A DNA stretch of 64,000 nt from Turnera subulata (Eukaryota > Streptophyta > Magnoliopsida > Malpighiales > Passifloraceae): assembly GCA_028386065.3 (NCBI GenBank), contig JAKUCV010004442.1:1-64000 (forward strand), read 5' to 3'. Position numbers and translations under genes: made by a program. This document shows positions 53,376 through 62,903 of this stretch, in pieces (position 1 is the stretch's first letter; each line of letters starts with the position of its first letter). The notes beneath the pieces were generated by a model, which was given only the letters and a program-made list of their open reading frames with translations, was not told where the DNA came from and ran no database searches.

Positions 53376-54548
53376 ATGGCTCCAATCTCAAAGAACTACT
53401 GCTGGGCCGATCTTCCAAACGATCTCTTGGAGAAGATCGGGAGTTGCCTCCAGAATAGCTACGTCGATATTCTCCGTTTCAGGGCGGTTTGCAGCTCATG
53501 GCGGTCCTCCACTCCCCTTCCTCCCGTAGTTCCATCCCTTATGACCCTCCCTCCACTTGTTCCTGATCATAATAACATGTCTCACCAGTACTGTTTACTC
53601 AAGGAGTTGACTGTATTTTCCGTCCAACCTGCTCATGACGATCTCTCCGGCACCACGCCCTTACTTTTGAGAACCCTACCCTCCAAATCCATATCGGAAG
53701 AGGATAATGTGACTCCCCTGGAAGCATTGAACTATCCAAAACTAAAAACTAAATATTTGTTAGACTCGCGGGATTTTAGAGTGAAGGAGATTTGGTTTGA
53801 TTATTACCTCGTGGTAGTTGATGGTAGCTCTGACAATGAGATTCCAACAAGAGGAGTTGCCGTTTGTTGGAGTGAGGATTTTGATGATTTTATGGTGATG
53901 GTGGCAACACCCAGTTTGGAGCTGGCGATGTGGAGGGAGGGAGATTACGGATGGACATTTCTAGATTCTGATTATAAGTTTGTCAGTGTTGTATACTTCA
54001 AAGATAAATTTTATGCTTTGGATGGTAGTGGATGGGTTTTAGCCATTGATGCAACCAATCCAGATAGTATAAAGAAGATTAGCCGGGATCGGACAACCTT
54101 TATGCAACGTGAATCTTATTGGGAGCATGGCTTTGTTCTGGTGAAATCTTTGGGGCATTTATTTTTGGTGTTTGGAGAACATGACTTTCGTATATTGCTT
54201 ATTCTTATGCTGGATGAAGTGAGGGGCGAATGGGTTAACCCACGAGACGATCGAGTGATGGTGAACGGCGAATGGGTTAAGCCACCACGAGATGATGGAT
54301 TGGGGGAACGATTGCTCTTTGTTACGTTAAAATCCTCGTTCTCGATTCTGGCTAAAGATTTCCCAGAGTACAGCAAGGACAACTGCGTTGTCTGTTTTCA
54401 TAAGGAACTTTTCCATTCTGCCTATGGAAATAGATGGTTTCCTTCTTACTGCTGTTCGGAACCGCCAAGTTGGGTCCACAAATCCTTGCACCTCGTTTCT
54501 TCAAACGAAGAATCCCCTGCTCGGAAGGAGGAGTACATTGTAGGATGA
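53376..54548 (+). CDS. F-box/DUF295 protein
   Basis: 390 residues, uninterrupted, no intron evident. F-box at residues 9-48 (CWADLPNDLLEKIGSCL, then RFRAVCSSWRSST). The DUF295 region has FKDKFYALDGSGWVLAID near residues 208-225 and SFSILAKDFPEY near 325-336. By family knowledge the F-box would bind SKP1 in an SCF E3 ligase; targets are unknown. Compared with the paralogue at 57740-58843 it has a small internal duplication (GEWVNPRDD and GEWVKPPRDD, about 54228-54296) and a different C-terminus. The start is supported by the matching start in the paralogue. Probably functional; tail-to-tail with the F-box gene at 55791-56972. Confidence 0.88.
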   Translation: MAPISKNYCWADLPNDLLEKIGSCLQNSYVDILRFRAVCSSWRSSTPLPPVVPSLMTLPPLVPDHNNMSHQYCLLKELTVFSVQPAHDDLSGTTPLLLRTLPSKSISEEDNVTPLEALNYPKLKTKYLLDSRDFRVKEIWFDYYLVVVDGSSDNEIPTRGVAVCWSEDFDDFMVMVATPSLELAMWREGDYGWTFLDSDYKFVSVVYFKDKFYALDGSGWVLAIDATNPDSIKKISRDRTTFMQRESYWEHGFVLVKSLGHLFLVFGEHDFRILLILMLDEVRGEWVNPRDDRVMVNGEWVKPPRDDGLGERLLFVTLKSSFSILAKDFPEYSKDNCVVCFHKELFHSAYGNRWFPSYCCSEPPSWVHKSLHLVSSNEESPARKEEYIVG

Positions 54549-55590
54549 GAAGAAATCATCCTGTTCACTAAAAACCAAAGTTGCAGAAACATTTGTTAGT
54601 GAACAAGTCTCTTCTTTTCCTATAATTTGTTGTAGCTGTTATTTTCCTGTATAAAATGAACACATCTTTTGGCTAATTTTTTACTCCATCTGTGCCATAA
54701 TTAAGACATCGGCTGTTTATTTATTCCGTGCATCCTGTTAGTCCAAGAACAGGTTCTGTTGTTTCGAGTTTTAATTAGTGTGATGGCTTGAATTTATGAG
54801 AAGAAGAAGTTGACATGCGGAGGATGGGAGACGATGTATAGGTGGGTAGGTCTTTATTAATTTTCATGGCATTACTGTCAGTGTTGCTTTTGTGGCATGG
54901 GGGGTAGGGAAGCTGCTGCTCAGCAAAGTGGAAGTACTTTTATGGCCATATGTTTTTAATGTTTGGATGAGGAGGGAAAATGGGGAAATCAAATCAAATG
55001 TGGATGAGTTGAAGGAGAGGAGTTATTGGCTTTTGGGAGCTGGAGAGGAATCCATTCAGGAAAAAAAAAAAAACAGAATTAACAGGAAGAGGCGATGAAG
55101 GTGTGTCGTATGTAACATCTGGTTTCTGCCACTCTTTATTCTTGTAGACTTGTAGTGTATAATCGTTTAACTGGTTTGTGCATGCCAGCAGATATATATC
55201 TTTCATAAACTTAATTCTGACTGGGATTCCTGTCGTAATTGAGTTAGATATACAAATTTAAATCTTCATTTGTTTTTCGCTAATGAAGATAATAAAGAAA
55301 AAAAACAACTGTAATCATTAGTTCTTCTATTGATATGTAGTATGACATGGATTGTTAATTTTCCTCCATGCGTACTTTTTTGTCTTTCCATATGTTTTGC
55401 AGCTTAATTTTCTGAACAATGGTTTGTTCCTGTTGGAAAAAAAAAACACATCAACAGACCTACTAATGAAGACAACTTATTTGCAATATAGAAGGTCACT
55501 GGCATATTTTACGTACAGTTCATGAGTTTGATTTCATGATTATCTTATGCAATTACATAGGGGTTGTATGTATTCTAATTAGGCTATTTC
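54549..55590. other. F-box 3' region and spacer
   Basis: The first about 230 bases resemble the region after 58843 and 59070-59500 (TTGTTGTAGCTGTTATTT, CATCCTGTTAGTCCAAGAA), so they are a duplicated 3' UTR and downstream region. The rest is AT-rich with no recognised gene. Confidence 0.5.
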
Positions 55591-55594
55591 ATCA

Positions 55595-55695
55595 TTCTTT
55601 TGTTTCTTCGTCCAATTTCTCAACTTGAACTCCAAAATCATCATTGCAATGATGCACACCAAAATATTACCAAAAGACTCTAGTACATTTGCTCT
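55595..55695 (-). pseudogene. F-box/DUF295 scrap
   Basis: The plus strand reads TTTGTTTCTTCGTCCAATTTC...CACACCAAAATATTACCA.AAGACTCTAG. This matches the antisense of the DEETKE and SSGNIFGVY regions of the neighbouring gene (56105-56190). It is a short remnant of a further copy just downstream of that gene. Confidence 0.6.
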
Positions 55696-55790
55696 AGTTA
55701 ACGTAAAAGGAACCTGACAGCTTTTCTAAAGGGACAAGTGAAGGAACAAGTAAAGGTCTCATCACAATTGAAAGCCAATCAATCAACTGG

Positions 55791-56972
55791 CTAATTAACC
55801 TGAGAATGCTGCAGATCTTGGCATCTTGGTTCCCACAATGTTTGCCACAAATGCTGCGAACAACCACATTGGTCGCACAGTTCACTTGTATGACCATTCT
55901 CCACCTCATAAATCACAACATTAGAGCCAGAATGACCACAGGTAGGCGCCTGAGGTTCAGGTTCATAAAAATAAGAATGATCAAAATAAATGGAGTTGGC
56001 CTTGTATCCGGGCATGTCCTTGGCCAAAACTGAAAACGAATAATTTATGCCAATAAAACCCACACTATCCTTCATTTCACCACCTGCCAGCATAACCCAT
56101 TCTTTTGTTTCTTCATCAAATCTCTCAACATGAATTCCATAACTATAATCGCATCGGTACACACCAAAAATATTACCAGAAGACTCTAGTACATAAAGTA
56201 GATAACCCGAACCTGAGGCAATGTATTGCCCCGGTGGATCAGCTGCCTGTGTTATCTTCAAATCAGGATCAATTGTCAGAAGCAATCCATTATTAGCAAA
56301 AGCATAAAATTTACCGTGGATGTACATAACACGGATAAAACGAGAACCAATGACAGTCCATTTATCATCTCCGGTCCTCAAAACACCCAACTTACCCGAA
56401 AGAAATTCCACTCCCACGAGTGTAAGAGCATCACCAGTCTTACCAAAACCCGAAGCAACACCAAAGCTAATAAAATCAGTAGAGGGCGGAAGAGCAAGAG
56501 AGAACGGATTCCTCACACAATAATCCTTGCGTATCTCAACCACTTTGAAGTCCAATAAGTTTATGATTTTTGACAGAGCACAAGTTCCATTTCCATCTGC
56601 GGGAGGCATGGAATTGTATGGCGGTAAACGTTGGTGGATGGCAATGGTAACGCTGCTCAGTTCTGAAGATCGAGTTTCCACAATCCAGGGAGGGGAAGTG
56701 GTGTTGGAAAGGGGCTGGATGGAGTAGATAGTGGACTCCTTGAGGAAAAAAGGCCCTTTTAGCAGAAGACGAGCTGATTCGGGATCAATTGGCCAGGGAA
56801 GCTCGAGAGATGGAAGGCATTTAGGTAGGAGAGGAGTAGAAGATCGCCATGAATGGCAAACTGCCCGGAAACGGAGATTGTCAAGACGGCTGCTTTTGAG
56901 GCAATCCCCAATCTTTTCAAGAATGTCGATTGGCAGATCGGACCAGCAATGCATTAGTGAAGTTGAATTCAT
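55791..56972 (-). CDS. F-box/DUF295 protein
   Basis: 393 residues from MNSTSLMHCWSDL at 56972. F-box at residues 9-48 (CWSDLPIDILEKIGDCL, RFRAVCHSWRSST). Middle region STIYSIQPLSNTTSPPWIVE and LSKIINLLDFKVVEI. DUF295 block MYIHGKFYAFANNGLLLTID. C-terminus with LESSGNIFGVY, VERFDEETKEWV, SVLAKDMPGYKANSIYF and a Cys-rich CDQCGCSQHLW. It is the complete version of the gene class seen truncated at 8681-9604 and split at 26515/35305. The frame is open upstream into a partial sister gene, so a 598-codon fused frame exists. The internal ATG is preferred because it aligns with paralogue starts. Confidence 0.85.
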   Translation of the reverse strand: MNSTSLMHCWSDLPIDILEKIGDCLKSSRLDNLRFRAVCHSWRSSTPLLPKCLPSLELPWPIDPESARLLLKGPFFLKESTIYSIQPLSNTTSPPWIVETRSSELSSVTIAIHQRLPPYNSMPPADGNGTCALSKIINLLDFKVVEIRKDYCVRNPFSLALPPSTDFISFGVASGFGKTGDALTLVGVEFLSGKLGVLRTGDDKWTVIGSRFIRVMYIHGKFYAFANNGLLLTIDPDLKITQAADPPGQYIASGSGYLLYVLESSGNIFGVYRCDYSYGIHVERFDEETKEWVMLAGGEMKDSVGFIGINYSFSVLAKDMPGYKANSIYFDHSYFYEPEPQAPTCGHSGSNVVIYEVENGHTSELCDQCGCSQHLWQTLWEPRCQDLQHSQVN

Positions 56973-57474
56973 GTTGAAGATTTTGTGTTCTTTAAAAGTG
57001 AGAAAGTCAAGGTAAATAGGATTGGAACCATCATCCGGCACTAAAAGACAAGAATTGTTGGATATCTCGGTTACTTTGAAGTCTAATAAGTTGATAACTT
57101 TTGAAAACGCACAGATTCCTTCTCCATTACCGGTCGTAGTTAACATCTCTGAGGGCTGCCGGGATAAACGTCGTCGGCGAAAGGTTTTCCTGACCAGTAT
57201 TGAAGATCGAATTTGCGCAGAAGAATGAGTTTGCACGATCCAGGGCGGTGTTATGGTGTCGGAAAGGGATTGAATGGAGTAGATAGTGGATGTCTCAAGG
57301 CTGATATTATAGACTTTGGGGTTATTAAATGGGACGAGATCTTTTTCAATATTGGGATAAATCGGGTAGGGAATAGTGAGAGATGAAAGGAATGTGGTGC
57401 ACTGGAGGGAGTAGAAGATTGCCATGAGCGGCAAAAGGCTCGGAATCGGAGAGTGTGAAGACGGCTGATTCTGA
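56973..57474 (-). pseudogene. partial F-box/DUF295 gene fused in frame upstream
   Basis: Minus reading: the F-box end (RLHTLRFRAFCRSWQSST) is in one frame. After a shift, the other frame continues LLPLMAIFYS, TIPYPIYPN, STIYSIQSLSDTITPPWIVQ and FSKVINLLDFKVTEI. It then joins FLTFKEHKIFN directly to the start of the intact gene at 56972. The second half of this copy is missing, and its N-terminus is lost in the 9-base N run. It resembles the split gene (same LPLMAIFYS shift), suggesting they share an ancestor in which the shift already existed. Confidence 0.75.
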
Positions 57475-57483
57475 NNNNNNNNN
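57475..57483. other. assembly gap (9 N)
   Basis: Short N run at the join between the partial minus-strand F-box gene and the upstream region of the plus-strand gene at 57740. True distance unknown. Confidence 1.
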
Positions 57484-57615
57484 ACCAAAAACCCCATTTT
57501 TTTGGTTGTACCGTGTGTAATTCTAAGGGGGGAAAAAAATGGTGTGAATTTGGGATTTCCCGAGTAGCTAACCCATAATCTCTCCACCGACTTAGATCTC
57601 TGTAAACCCTATACA

Positions 57616-57626
57616 TATATATAAAA
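57616..57626 (+). promoter_or_regulatory. TATA-box candidate
   Basis: TATATATAAAA about 115-125 bases upstream of the ATG at 57740, in a promoter region duplicated from (or to) 53150-53375. Confidence 0.4.
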
Positions 57627-57739
57627 AAAAAAAAACTCGTGTTCTCTTTTGACGCACTATAATTAAACAAAACCTAGAAACCTACAGCCCACACCGTACA
57701 TCTAGAAAGTAGAAACCCTAGAAAGTAGAATCCTCCCTC

Positions 57740-58843
57740 ATGGCTCCATTCTCAAAGAGCCACTGCTGGACCGATCTTCCAAACGATCTCTTGGAGAAGA
57801 TCGGGAGTTGTTGCCTTCGGAATAGCTACGTCGATATTCTCCGTTTCAGGGCGGTTTGCAGCTCATGGCGGTCTTCCATTCCCCTCCCTCCCGTAGTTCC
57901 ATCCCTCGTGACCCTCCCTCCACTTGTTCCTGATCATAATAACAAGTCCCACCACTTTTTGCTCAAGAAGTTGACTGTTTTTTCCGTCCAACCTGCTGAT
58001 GACCTCTCCGGCGCCAGTACGCCCTTGCTCCTGAGAACCCTAACCTCCAAATCCAAATCCGACGATGATAATGTGACCCCCTTGGAAGCAATGAACTTTC
58101 CAGAACTGGGAACTAGATGTTTGTTGGACTCGCGAAATTTTAGAGTGAAGGAGATTTGGTTTGATACTTACCTCGAGGTAGTTGATGGTAGCTCTGGCAC
58201 TAATCATATTCAAACAAGTCCCGCTGCCGTTTGTTGGGGTGATGATTTTGATGGTTTTACGGTGATGGTGGCGACACCCAGTCCGGAGCTGGCGATGTGG
58301 AGGAGGAGAGATGACAGATGGACACTTATCAGATTAGAAGATCATTTTTTTGTGAATGATTATTATAAGATTGAGTTTGTCAGTGTTGTATGCCTCAATG
58401 ATACATTTTATGCTTTGGAACGGTTCGGGAGGGTTTTAGCCATTGATGCAACCAAACCAGATAGCGTGAAGGAGATTAGCCGAGATCCGACAACGTTTCT
58501 GGAGGATTCTTTTGAGGTTGACTATGTTCTGGTGAAATTTTTGGGGCATTTATTTTTGGTGTTTGAAGATCGTGAATGGTGTTACAGGCGCGTTCTTATG
58601 CTCGATGAAGTCAAGGGCAAGTGGGTTAAGCTACCACGAGATGATGCCGATGGATTGTGGGAACGATTGCTCTTTGTTCCGATAAAATCCTCGTTTTCCA
58701 TCGTGGCTAAAGATTTCCCAGAGTACAAGGACAATTGGGTTGTCTACTCTCGTAATCATCCGTTTGGGTATCCGGATCCGCCAAATTGGGTCCGCAAATA
58801 CCTTGCTCAGGGGGAGGAGGAGTACGAGGAGGAGGAGGAGTAG
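57740..58843 (+). CDS. F-box/DUF295 protein
   Basis: 367 residues, uninterrupted. F-box at residues 9-49 (CWTDLPNDLLEKIGSCCL, RFRAVCSSWRSS). DUF295 block NDTFYALERFGRVLAIDATKPD, then VDYVLVKFLGHLFLVF and SFSIVAKDFPEY. It ends in an acidic tail (EEEYEEEEE-like). It is the closest paralogue of 53376-54548, sharing promoter and 3' sequence, hence a tandem segmental duplicate. The expected role is SKP1-bound substrate receptor of an SCF ligase, with target unknown. Upstream it is head-to-head with the partial minus-strand copy across the small gap. Confidence 0.88.
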   Translation: MAPFSKSHCWTDLPNDLLEKIGSCCLRNSYVDILRFRAVCSSWRSSIPLPPVVPSLVTLPPLVPDHNNKSHHFLLKKLTVFSVQPADDLSGASTPLLLRTLTSKSKSDDDNVTPLEAMNFPELGTRCLLDSRNFRVKEIWFDTYLEVVDGSSGTNHIQTSPAAVCWGDDFDGFTVMVATPSPELAMWRRRDDRWTLIRLEDHFFVNDYYKIEFVSVVCLNDTFYALERFGRVLAIDATKPDSVKEISRDPTTFLEDSFEVDYVLVKFLGHLFLVFEDREWCYRRVLMLDEVKGKWVKLPRDDADGLWERLLFVPIKSSFSIVAKDFPEYKDNWVVYSRNHPFGYPDPPNWVRKYLAQGEEEYEEEEE

Positions 58844-59580
58844 TAGAAGAAATCCTGCTCACTAAAGATTGCAGACAATTAATATTTATTGGTGCATTAC
58901 TATGTTCTTTTCCTATTTGTTGTAGCTGCCAATTAAGACATATCTTATGTTAGTCCATGAAAAGGTAATGGCTACTTTGATAACATGGTACTTTGATAAT
59001 CGTCCGTTTCCTTACTACTGGTGTTCGGAACTGCCAAATTGGGTCCAATGCGTAGTAGGAGGAGAAGAAATCCTGTTCACTAAGTTCCAAAATTGTAGCA
59101 ATATTGGAATTTAGGGAACAGGTTAGCGCATTACTATGTTCTTTTCCTGTTTGTTGTAGCTGTTATTTGGACATCACTAGTATAAAATGAACACATTTTT
59201 TGGGCAATTTTTTACTGGATCTGACCCATAATTAAGGCATCCTGGCTCTGGAATTATTGGCTTTGGGGGGCTGGAGGATAATGTGTGTGAGATGAGCGGG
59301 CGGGGAGTGTGGGGAAGTAAGGATGGGAAAAAATTTCCCCGGCGGTAGGAAATAGGACAGGGATGGGTTTTCAGTGTCAATTATGTCTCAATCTGTGCCA
59401 TAATTGAGTCATCTTTACTCAAAGAGTTGGCTGTTTAATTATTTCGTCCATCCTACGTTAGTCCAAGAAAGAATCTCCGGGACTAGAATTAAGGCCCAAG
59501 TAATTTGGTGATTTAGTTGCCTACAACCGATGTATAATTGTAATCGTTCTGGCTCCGGAATTGTTTGGCTTTTGGATATA
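58844..59580 (+). other. F-box 3' region with a duplicated C-terminal scrap
   Basis: 58844-58990 is 3' UTR-like. 59000-59075 repeats C-terminal coding sequence (CGTTTCCTTACTACTGGTGTTCGGAA, CCAAATTGGGTCC) related to 54435-54480 in the other plus-strand gene. 59075-59500 repeats the 3' UTR type again. This suggests unequal crossing-over between F-box copies. Confidence 0.6.
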
Positions 59581-59859
59581 CAGTTATTGATCATGCATCG
59601 CCAGCAGCAATGTCTTGAAGTCTTTGTTTAGTAGCTGTGTGATCTCCAAGGGAAACAAATTCAAGGCATGCAAACAGATTAAAAGGAAAGTGTTGTTTGC
59701 TACCAATAGATTAACCAAGAAAAAATAGAAACTGATTGTTGTTCTAAAACAACAGGAAAAGCCTTTTATTATTAAAAAAGAAAAACAGGAAAAGCCATTG
59801 AAATTGACCATACTAACGCAGCTCTTGGCTTCTTCAACCAGCAAGATGTTCAACTAAGT

Positions 59860-60540
59860 GGAAGGATCTTATCAGTCCATGACTGAGAAATCTTGGATTG
59901 AACTGCCGAATCGGAAAAATGGAGTTCGAACTATTGTGCTGCATCACACCACAGCGACCAACAAAAAATGTGGTTGCATATTCCAGTAGCATGACCACTC
60001 CATCCTGTAATTCACAACAAAAGGGCCAAGGTGTACGTAAATAGATTGTTTCACAAACATATATCCACCAAAATTCATGAGAAAAAAAAACAACAATATG
60101 CTTGTATCAGGAACATGTTGCTTGGTGGTTGGGATTTTCATATTAAGAGGGTGGTGGCATGATTGTTGGCAAGGGAAACCGCATTACAGTTATTGGTGAT
60201 AGGTAGCTTTTATGGAATGCCGTTGAGTTGATGCAATCCACTTTGTCTGCTCTGGTTGTTAGTTCCCCTGTTCGTTGCTTAATTGATTGGTCAGGATGAT
60301 TGTGTGCGGCTGCTGGTTGGAATCCGCCATTACAGGCTGTTCTAGCTTACTAAAATTACCTGAAGCAACCACAGATGCTTAAATGACACCAATAAATGGC
60401 CAGTCAAAATCCTCATTCTCATTGACCCTGAATTGCAATAAGTCTACCACTTTGGGCAAAAGCTGAACAGGACGAGGGGCTAAGTAGACCGAGTATGCCT
60501 ATTGAAAAATACCATATATGAGAAAGAATTCTGCACTTCC
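59860..60540 (-). pseudogene. decayed F-box/DUF295 gene
   Basis: Minus-strand remnants in order. LPKVVDLLQFRVNENEDFDW at about 60390-60470 matches LPEVIDLLLEDFRVNEM of the first F-box gene. VVNYRMEWSCYWNMQPH at about 59950-60015 corresponds to VIYEVENGHTSELCDQ of the intact gene. Coding sequence between and before these is lost or unrecognisable. Dead. Confidence 0.55.
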
Positions 60541-60589
60541 CAAAATTAAGCTTCACTAGCAAATGCATTCTTGAGTGCTTTCCATGCAA

Positions 60590-60834
60590 ATTGTAAACAA
60601 ATTGAAGCCCAACTAAATGTGGGGGTCACCGAGGCAAAAGCAATGGTTTATGTGGACTGCAGGTTGCAGCTTCACTGGGATTCATGGATATATATGGACG
60701 CTTGTTTGGCAATCATCAATGAGATCAAATCGCCAACATCATCCAATGGCTCTGGGTCATCCTCTCTCAACTTTCTACGATCAGGGAAGCTTAGATCAAT
60801 CTACTTAACGTCGGTCGTGAAGTTGCACAACTAG
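60590..60834 (+). pseudogene. RNase H-like (RVT_3 type) fragment
   Basis: The frame reads VTEAKAMVYVDCRLQLHWDSWIYMDACLAIINEI. This resembles the plant RNase H-like domain (EAKALLEGLRLA...ESDCLxxVNxI) found at LINE 3' ends and in free-standing genes. The usual second Asp is preceded by YM in place of ES. No other LINE domain adjoins it, so it is probably a scrap. Confidence 0.45.
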
Positions 60835-60917
60835 CTCGTCAATGTGCGTAGTACAGAGGTCATTGTTCTTCATAATTTTCCTCTCATATATAACTGCTAT
60901 CGCAAACAATCATGCAA
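60826..60917. repeat. copy of F-box upstream segment
   Basis: Matches 52890-52996 (GCACAACTAGCTCGTCAATGT, ATAACTGCTATCGCAAACAA) in the same orientation. Confidence 0.75.
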
Positions 60918-61266
60918 AAGTGGCAAAGCTAGATATAATTTTTAGAGGGGCTAATATAATATTTCTATGTGTAATAATAAGGATTTATATGAAAAAATAA
61001 AATTTAGAGAGAGGCAGATATATATTACAATATGATTTATATTGAAAAATAAAAAATTCAAGGGGGCACAGATATATCACGGTAAGACTTATATAAACAA
61101 AATTAAAACTCAAGATTTATATGGAAAAATTTCAAACCCAGATGGTGGACATGGCCCCCCTCAACCCCTGGGCCACCGCCATACAATGACTTTTATTATT
61201 TTTTGTTTTTTTTGGGTTTTACCGTCTGTAATTGGGATACTAAAATTCCTATATACAACAAGATCA
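60918..61266. other. intergenic, AT-rich with a weak hAT-like pattern
   Basis: Tandem-like AGATATAT and AAATTCAAGGG stretches. GGCCCCCCTCAACCCCTGGGCCACCGCC near 61155 recalls hAT-MITE ends, but no partner end or TSD was found. Confidence 0.3.
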
Positions 61267-61276
61267 CAATTTTCCC

Positions 61277-61480
61277 GAGTAAATAGTTTTTTTCTGTCCC
61301 TCCACTTTATCGATTTCGTATTTGTTGTCCCTCTTTGTTTTTTTTTCACTCATATCGTCCCTCAACTCTTGATTTACCGGGTCAGGTGGTCCTTTTTACC
61401 TGCTGTAGCAGGTTGGTAGCTGTAGAGCTGACACGTGATAGTGGGGCCCATGATCTACATAATTTTTTATTCTTTTTATC
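61277..61480 (+). repeat. Pack-MULE left terminal inverted repeat
   Basis: GAGTAAATAGTTTTTTTCTG...ACACGTGATAGTGGGGCCCATG, matched in inverse orientation by 62700-62903 with scattered differences. Confidence 0.9.
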
Positions 61481-61729
61481 CTTTTTTATATTTTTTAAAA
61501 ATTTAAGCCTTAAAAATTTTTATTTAAATTAGAAATTTTTTAAAAAATAAATATTAATTTCTAATTCCGTAATGAAAAAATTAAATATAATCATCATCTC
61601 ATCTAATCCCTCTATAATATTTTGGTCAACAAAATTAATCAAAATTAGAATTTGAGTGTTTTTGTGGTGGTTTTTGGAGGAGGTCCGTCCGCCGCTACCG
61701 GATCGCTGCTCCTCAAAGCCCCTCGGCTT

Positions 61730-62130
61730 CAACTGCCGCCGCAACCGCTACAACAACAAGATGACTCGTCTTTCGCCACCACCGCCGCCATCGAATCCTC
61801 CATGAAGTTCGGCACTCCGGAGGCGCTGGACCATGTGCGCAGCCTCACTGACATCGGTGCCATGACGCGCCTCCTCTACGAGTGCATCGCCTACCAACGC
61901 GCCCTCGACCTCGACAACCTCCTCGCCCAGCGCTCCGATCTCGACAAGCACCTCTTCCACCTGCACAACTCCGCCCACGTCCTCGACGTCGGCACTCCGA
62001 CCACATGCTCTCCAAAGTCCGCTCCACCTCCCACCTTGCCGACGTCGTCAGCACCAAGGTCCGTGAGCTCGACCTCGCCCAGTCCCGCGTCAACTCCACG
62101 CTCTTACGCATCGACAGCAATTTCACTGAG
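61730..62130 (+). pseudogene. COG4: captured COG4 exon fragment
   Basis: Plus-strand reading from 61802 gives MKFGTPEALDHVRSLTDIG, AMTRLLYECIAYQRALD and LDNLLAQRSDLDKHLFHL. After a frame shift near 61985 the next frame gives DHMLSKVRSTSHLADVVSTK and VRELDLAQSRVNSTLLRID. This is the N-terminal part of plant COG4, a subunit of the conserved oligomeric Golgi complex that tethers retrograde vesicles. Codons are GC-rich, unlike the AT-rich surroundings. Only about 110 residues are covered and the sequence ends at a junction near 62130 with the GMD piece. Identification is from remembered family features. Confidence 0.85.
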
Positions 62131-62408
62131 GTGGATTCAAACTTCTCATAGGAGCCGGCTTGGTAGTACTGGATGTTGGACCTCTCCTTGGCGGCGAAGT
62201 GGGATCTAACGGCCTTGAGGAGGCGGAGGGCGCCGGTGGCTGTGTAGTAAGGGATCTAGAAGGACACAGCAATATGAGATTGGGCGGCGAGGTTGTAGAC
62301 CTCATCGGGGAGGATGGTGTTGAGGCACCGATGGAGGGAGGAGGTGTCGGAGAGGTTAATTGGTGTAGTAGAGCTTCATCCCCAAACATGTATATGTGGT
62401 TGAACCGC
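62131..62408 (-). pseudogene. GMD: captured GDP-mannose 4,6-dehydratase fragment
   Basis: Minus-strand reading gives [34 protein letters not shown], a stop, IPYYTATGALRLLKAVRSHF and IQYYQAGSYEKFEST. These match plant GMD (MUR1 family): [44 protein letters not shown] and KYYQAGSSEMFGST. GMD makes the precursor of GDP-L-fucose for cell-wall polymers. Defects seen: TAG in place of the Glu codon after SF, loss of about three residues before ATGALRLL, a likely one-base shift near 62365, and SSEMFG changed to SYEKFE at the catalytic region. It points opposite to the COG4 piece. Confidence 0.85.
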
Positions 62409-62699
62409 TGGTGTTGGAGTCGGAGGAAAGACGGATTTGGTTATTCACTTAATTATATTTTTTGCTTCATTTAATTCAAATTATGGTTTTAGAAATTAAA
62501 CATTGAAAGAAAAAAGAAAATCGTAATTTAACAAGACACCAGCTTAATGGTGCCAAAACACCTCAGACAATGTTCCCAATTAATTAGTGTGTACGTCACA
62601 TTAGCAAAAATAGTGTCTGGGCCTCATTTTTTAATTATAAAAACTGATTTATGTTAATCCAAATAAGATTTATAAAAAATAAATTTTAGGAAAAGAAAA

Positions 62700-62903
62700 A
62701 TAAAAAATAAAAAATTAGACAGACCATGGGCCCCCATACGACACGTGTCATCACCACAACTACCAACTTGCTGGAGCAGGTAAAAAGGACCACCTGACCC
62801 GGTAAATCAAGAGTTGAAGGACGACATGAGTAAAAAAAAAAAACAAAGAGGGACAACAAATGCGAAATCGACAAAGTGAAGGGACAGAAAAAACTATTTA
62901 CTC
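62700..62903 (-). repeat. Pack-MULE right terminal inverted repeat
   Basis: Inverse of 61277-61480 with about ten visible differences. Confidence 0.9.

Larger units (their letters stand above)
61277..62903. mobile_element. Pack-MULE carrying two gene fragments
   Basis: Long terminal inverted repeats of about 200 bp start GAGTAAATAGTTTTTT at 61277 and, on the minus strand, at 62903. Blocks such as CTCTTGATTTACCGGGTCAG and GTGGTCCTTTTTACCTGCT are conserved in both. The flanks CAATTTTCC (61267-61275) and CAATTTTTC (62904-62912) look like a 9 bp TSD with one mismatch and a one-base offset. The inside lacks transposase but holds coding pieces of two unrelated host genes, the definition of a Pack-MULE. 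Confidence 0.85.

Noticed and set aside
60918..61180. Second hAT-like MITE
   Set aside because: Only one end-like sequence was seen, with no matching inverted end or 8 bp duplication.
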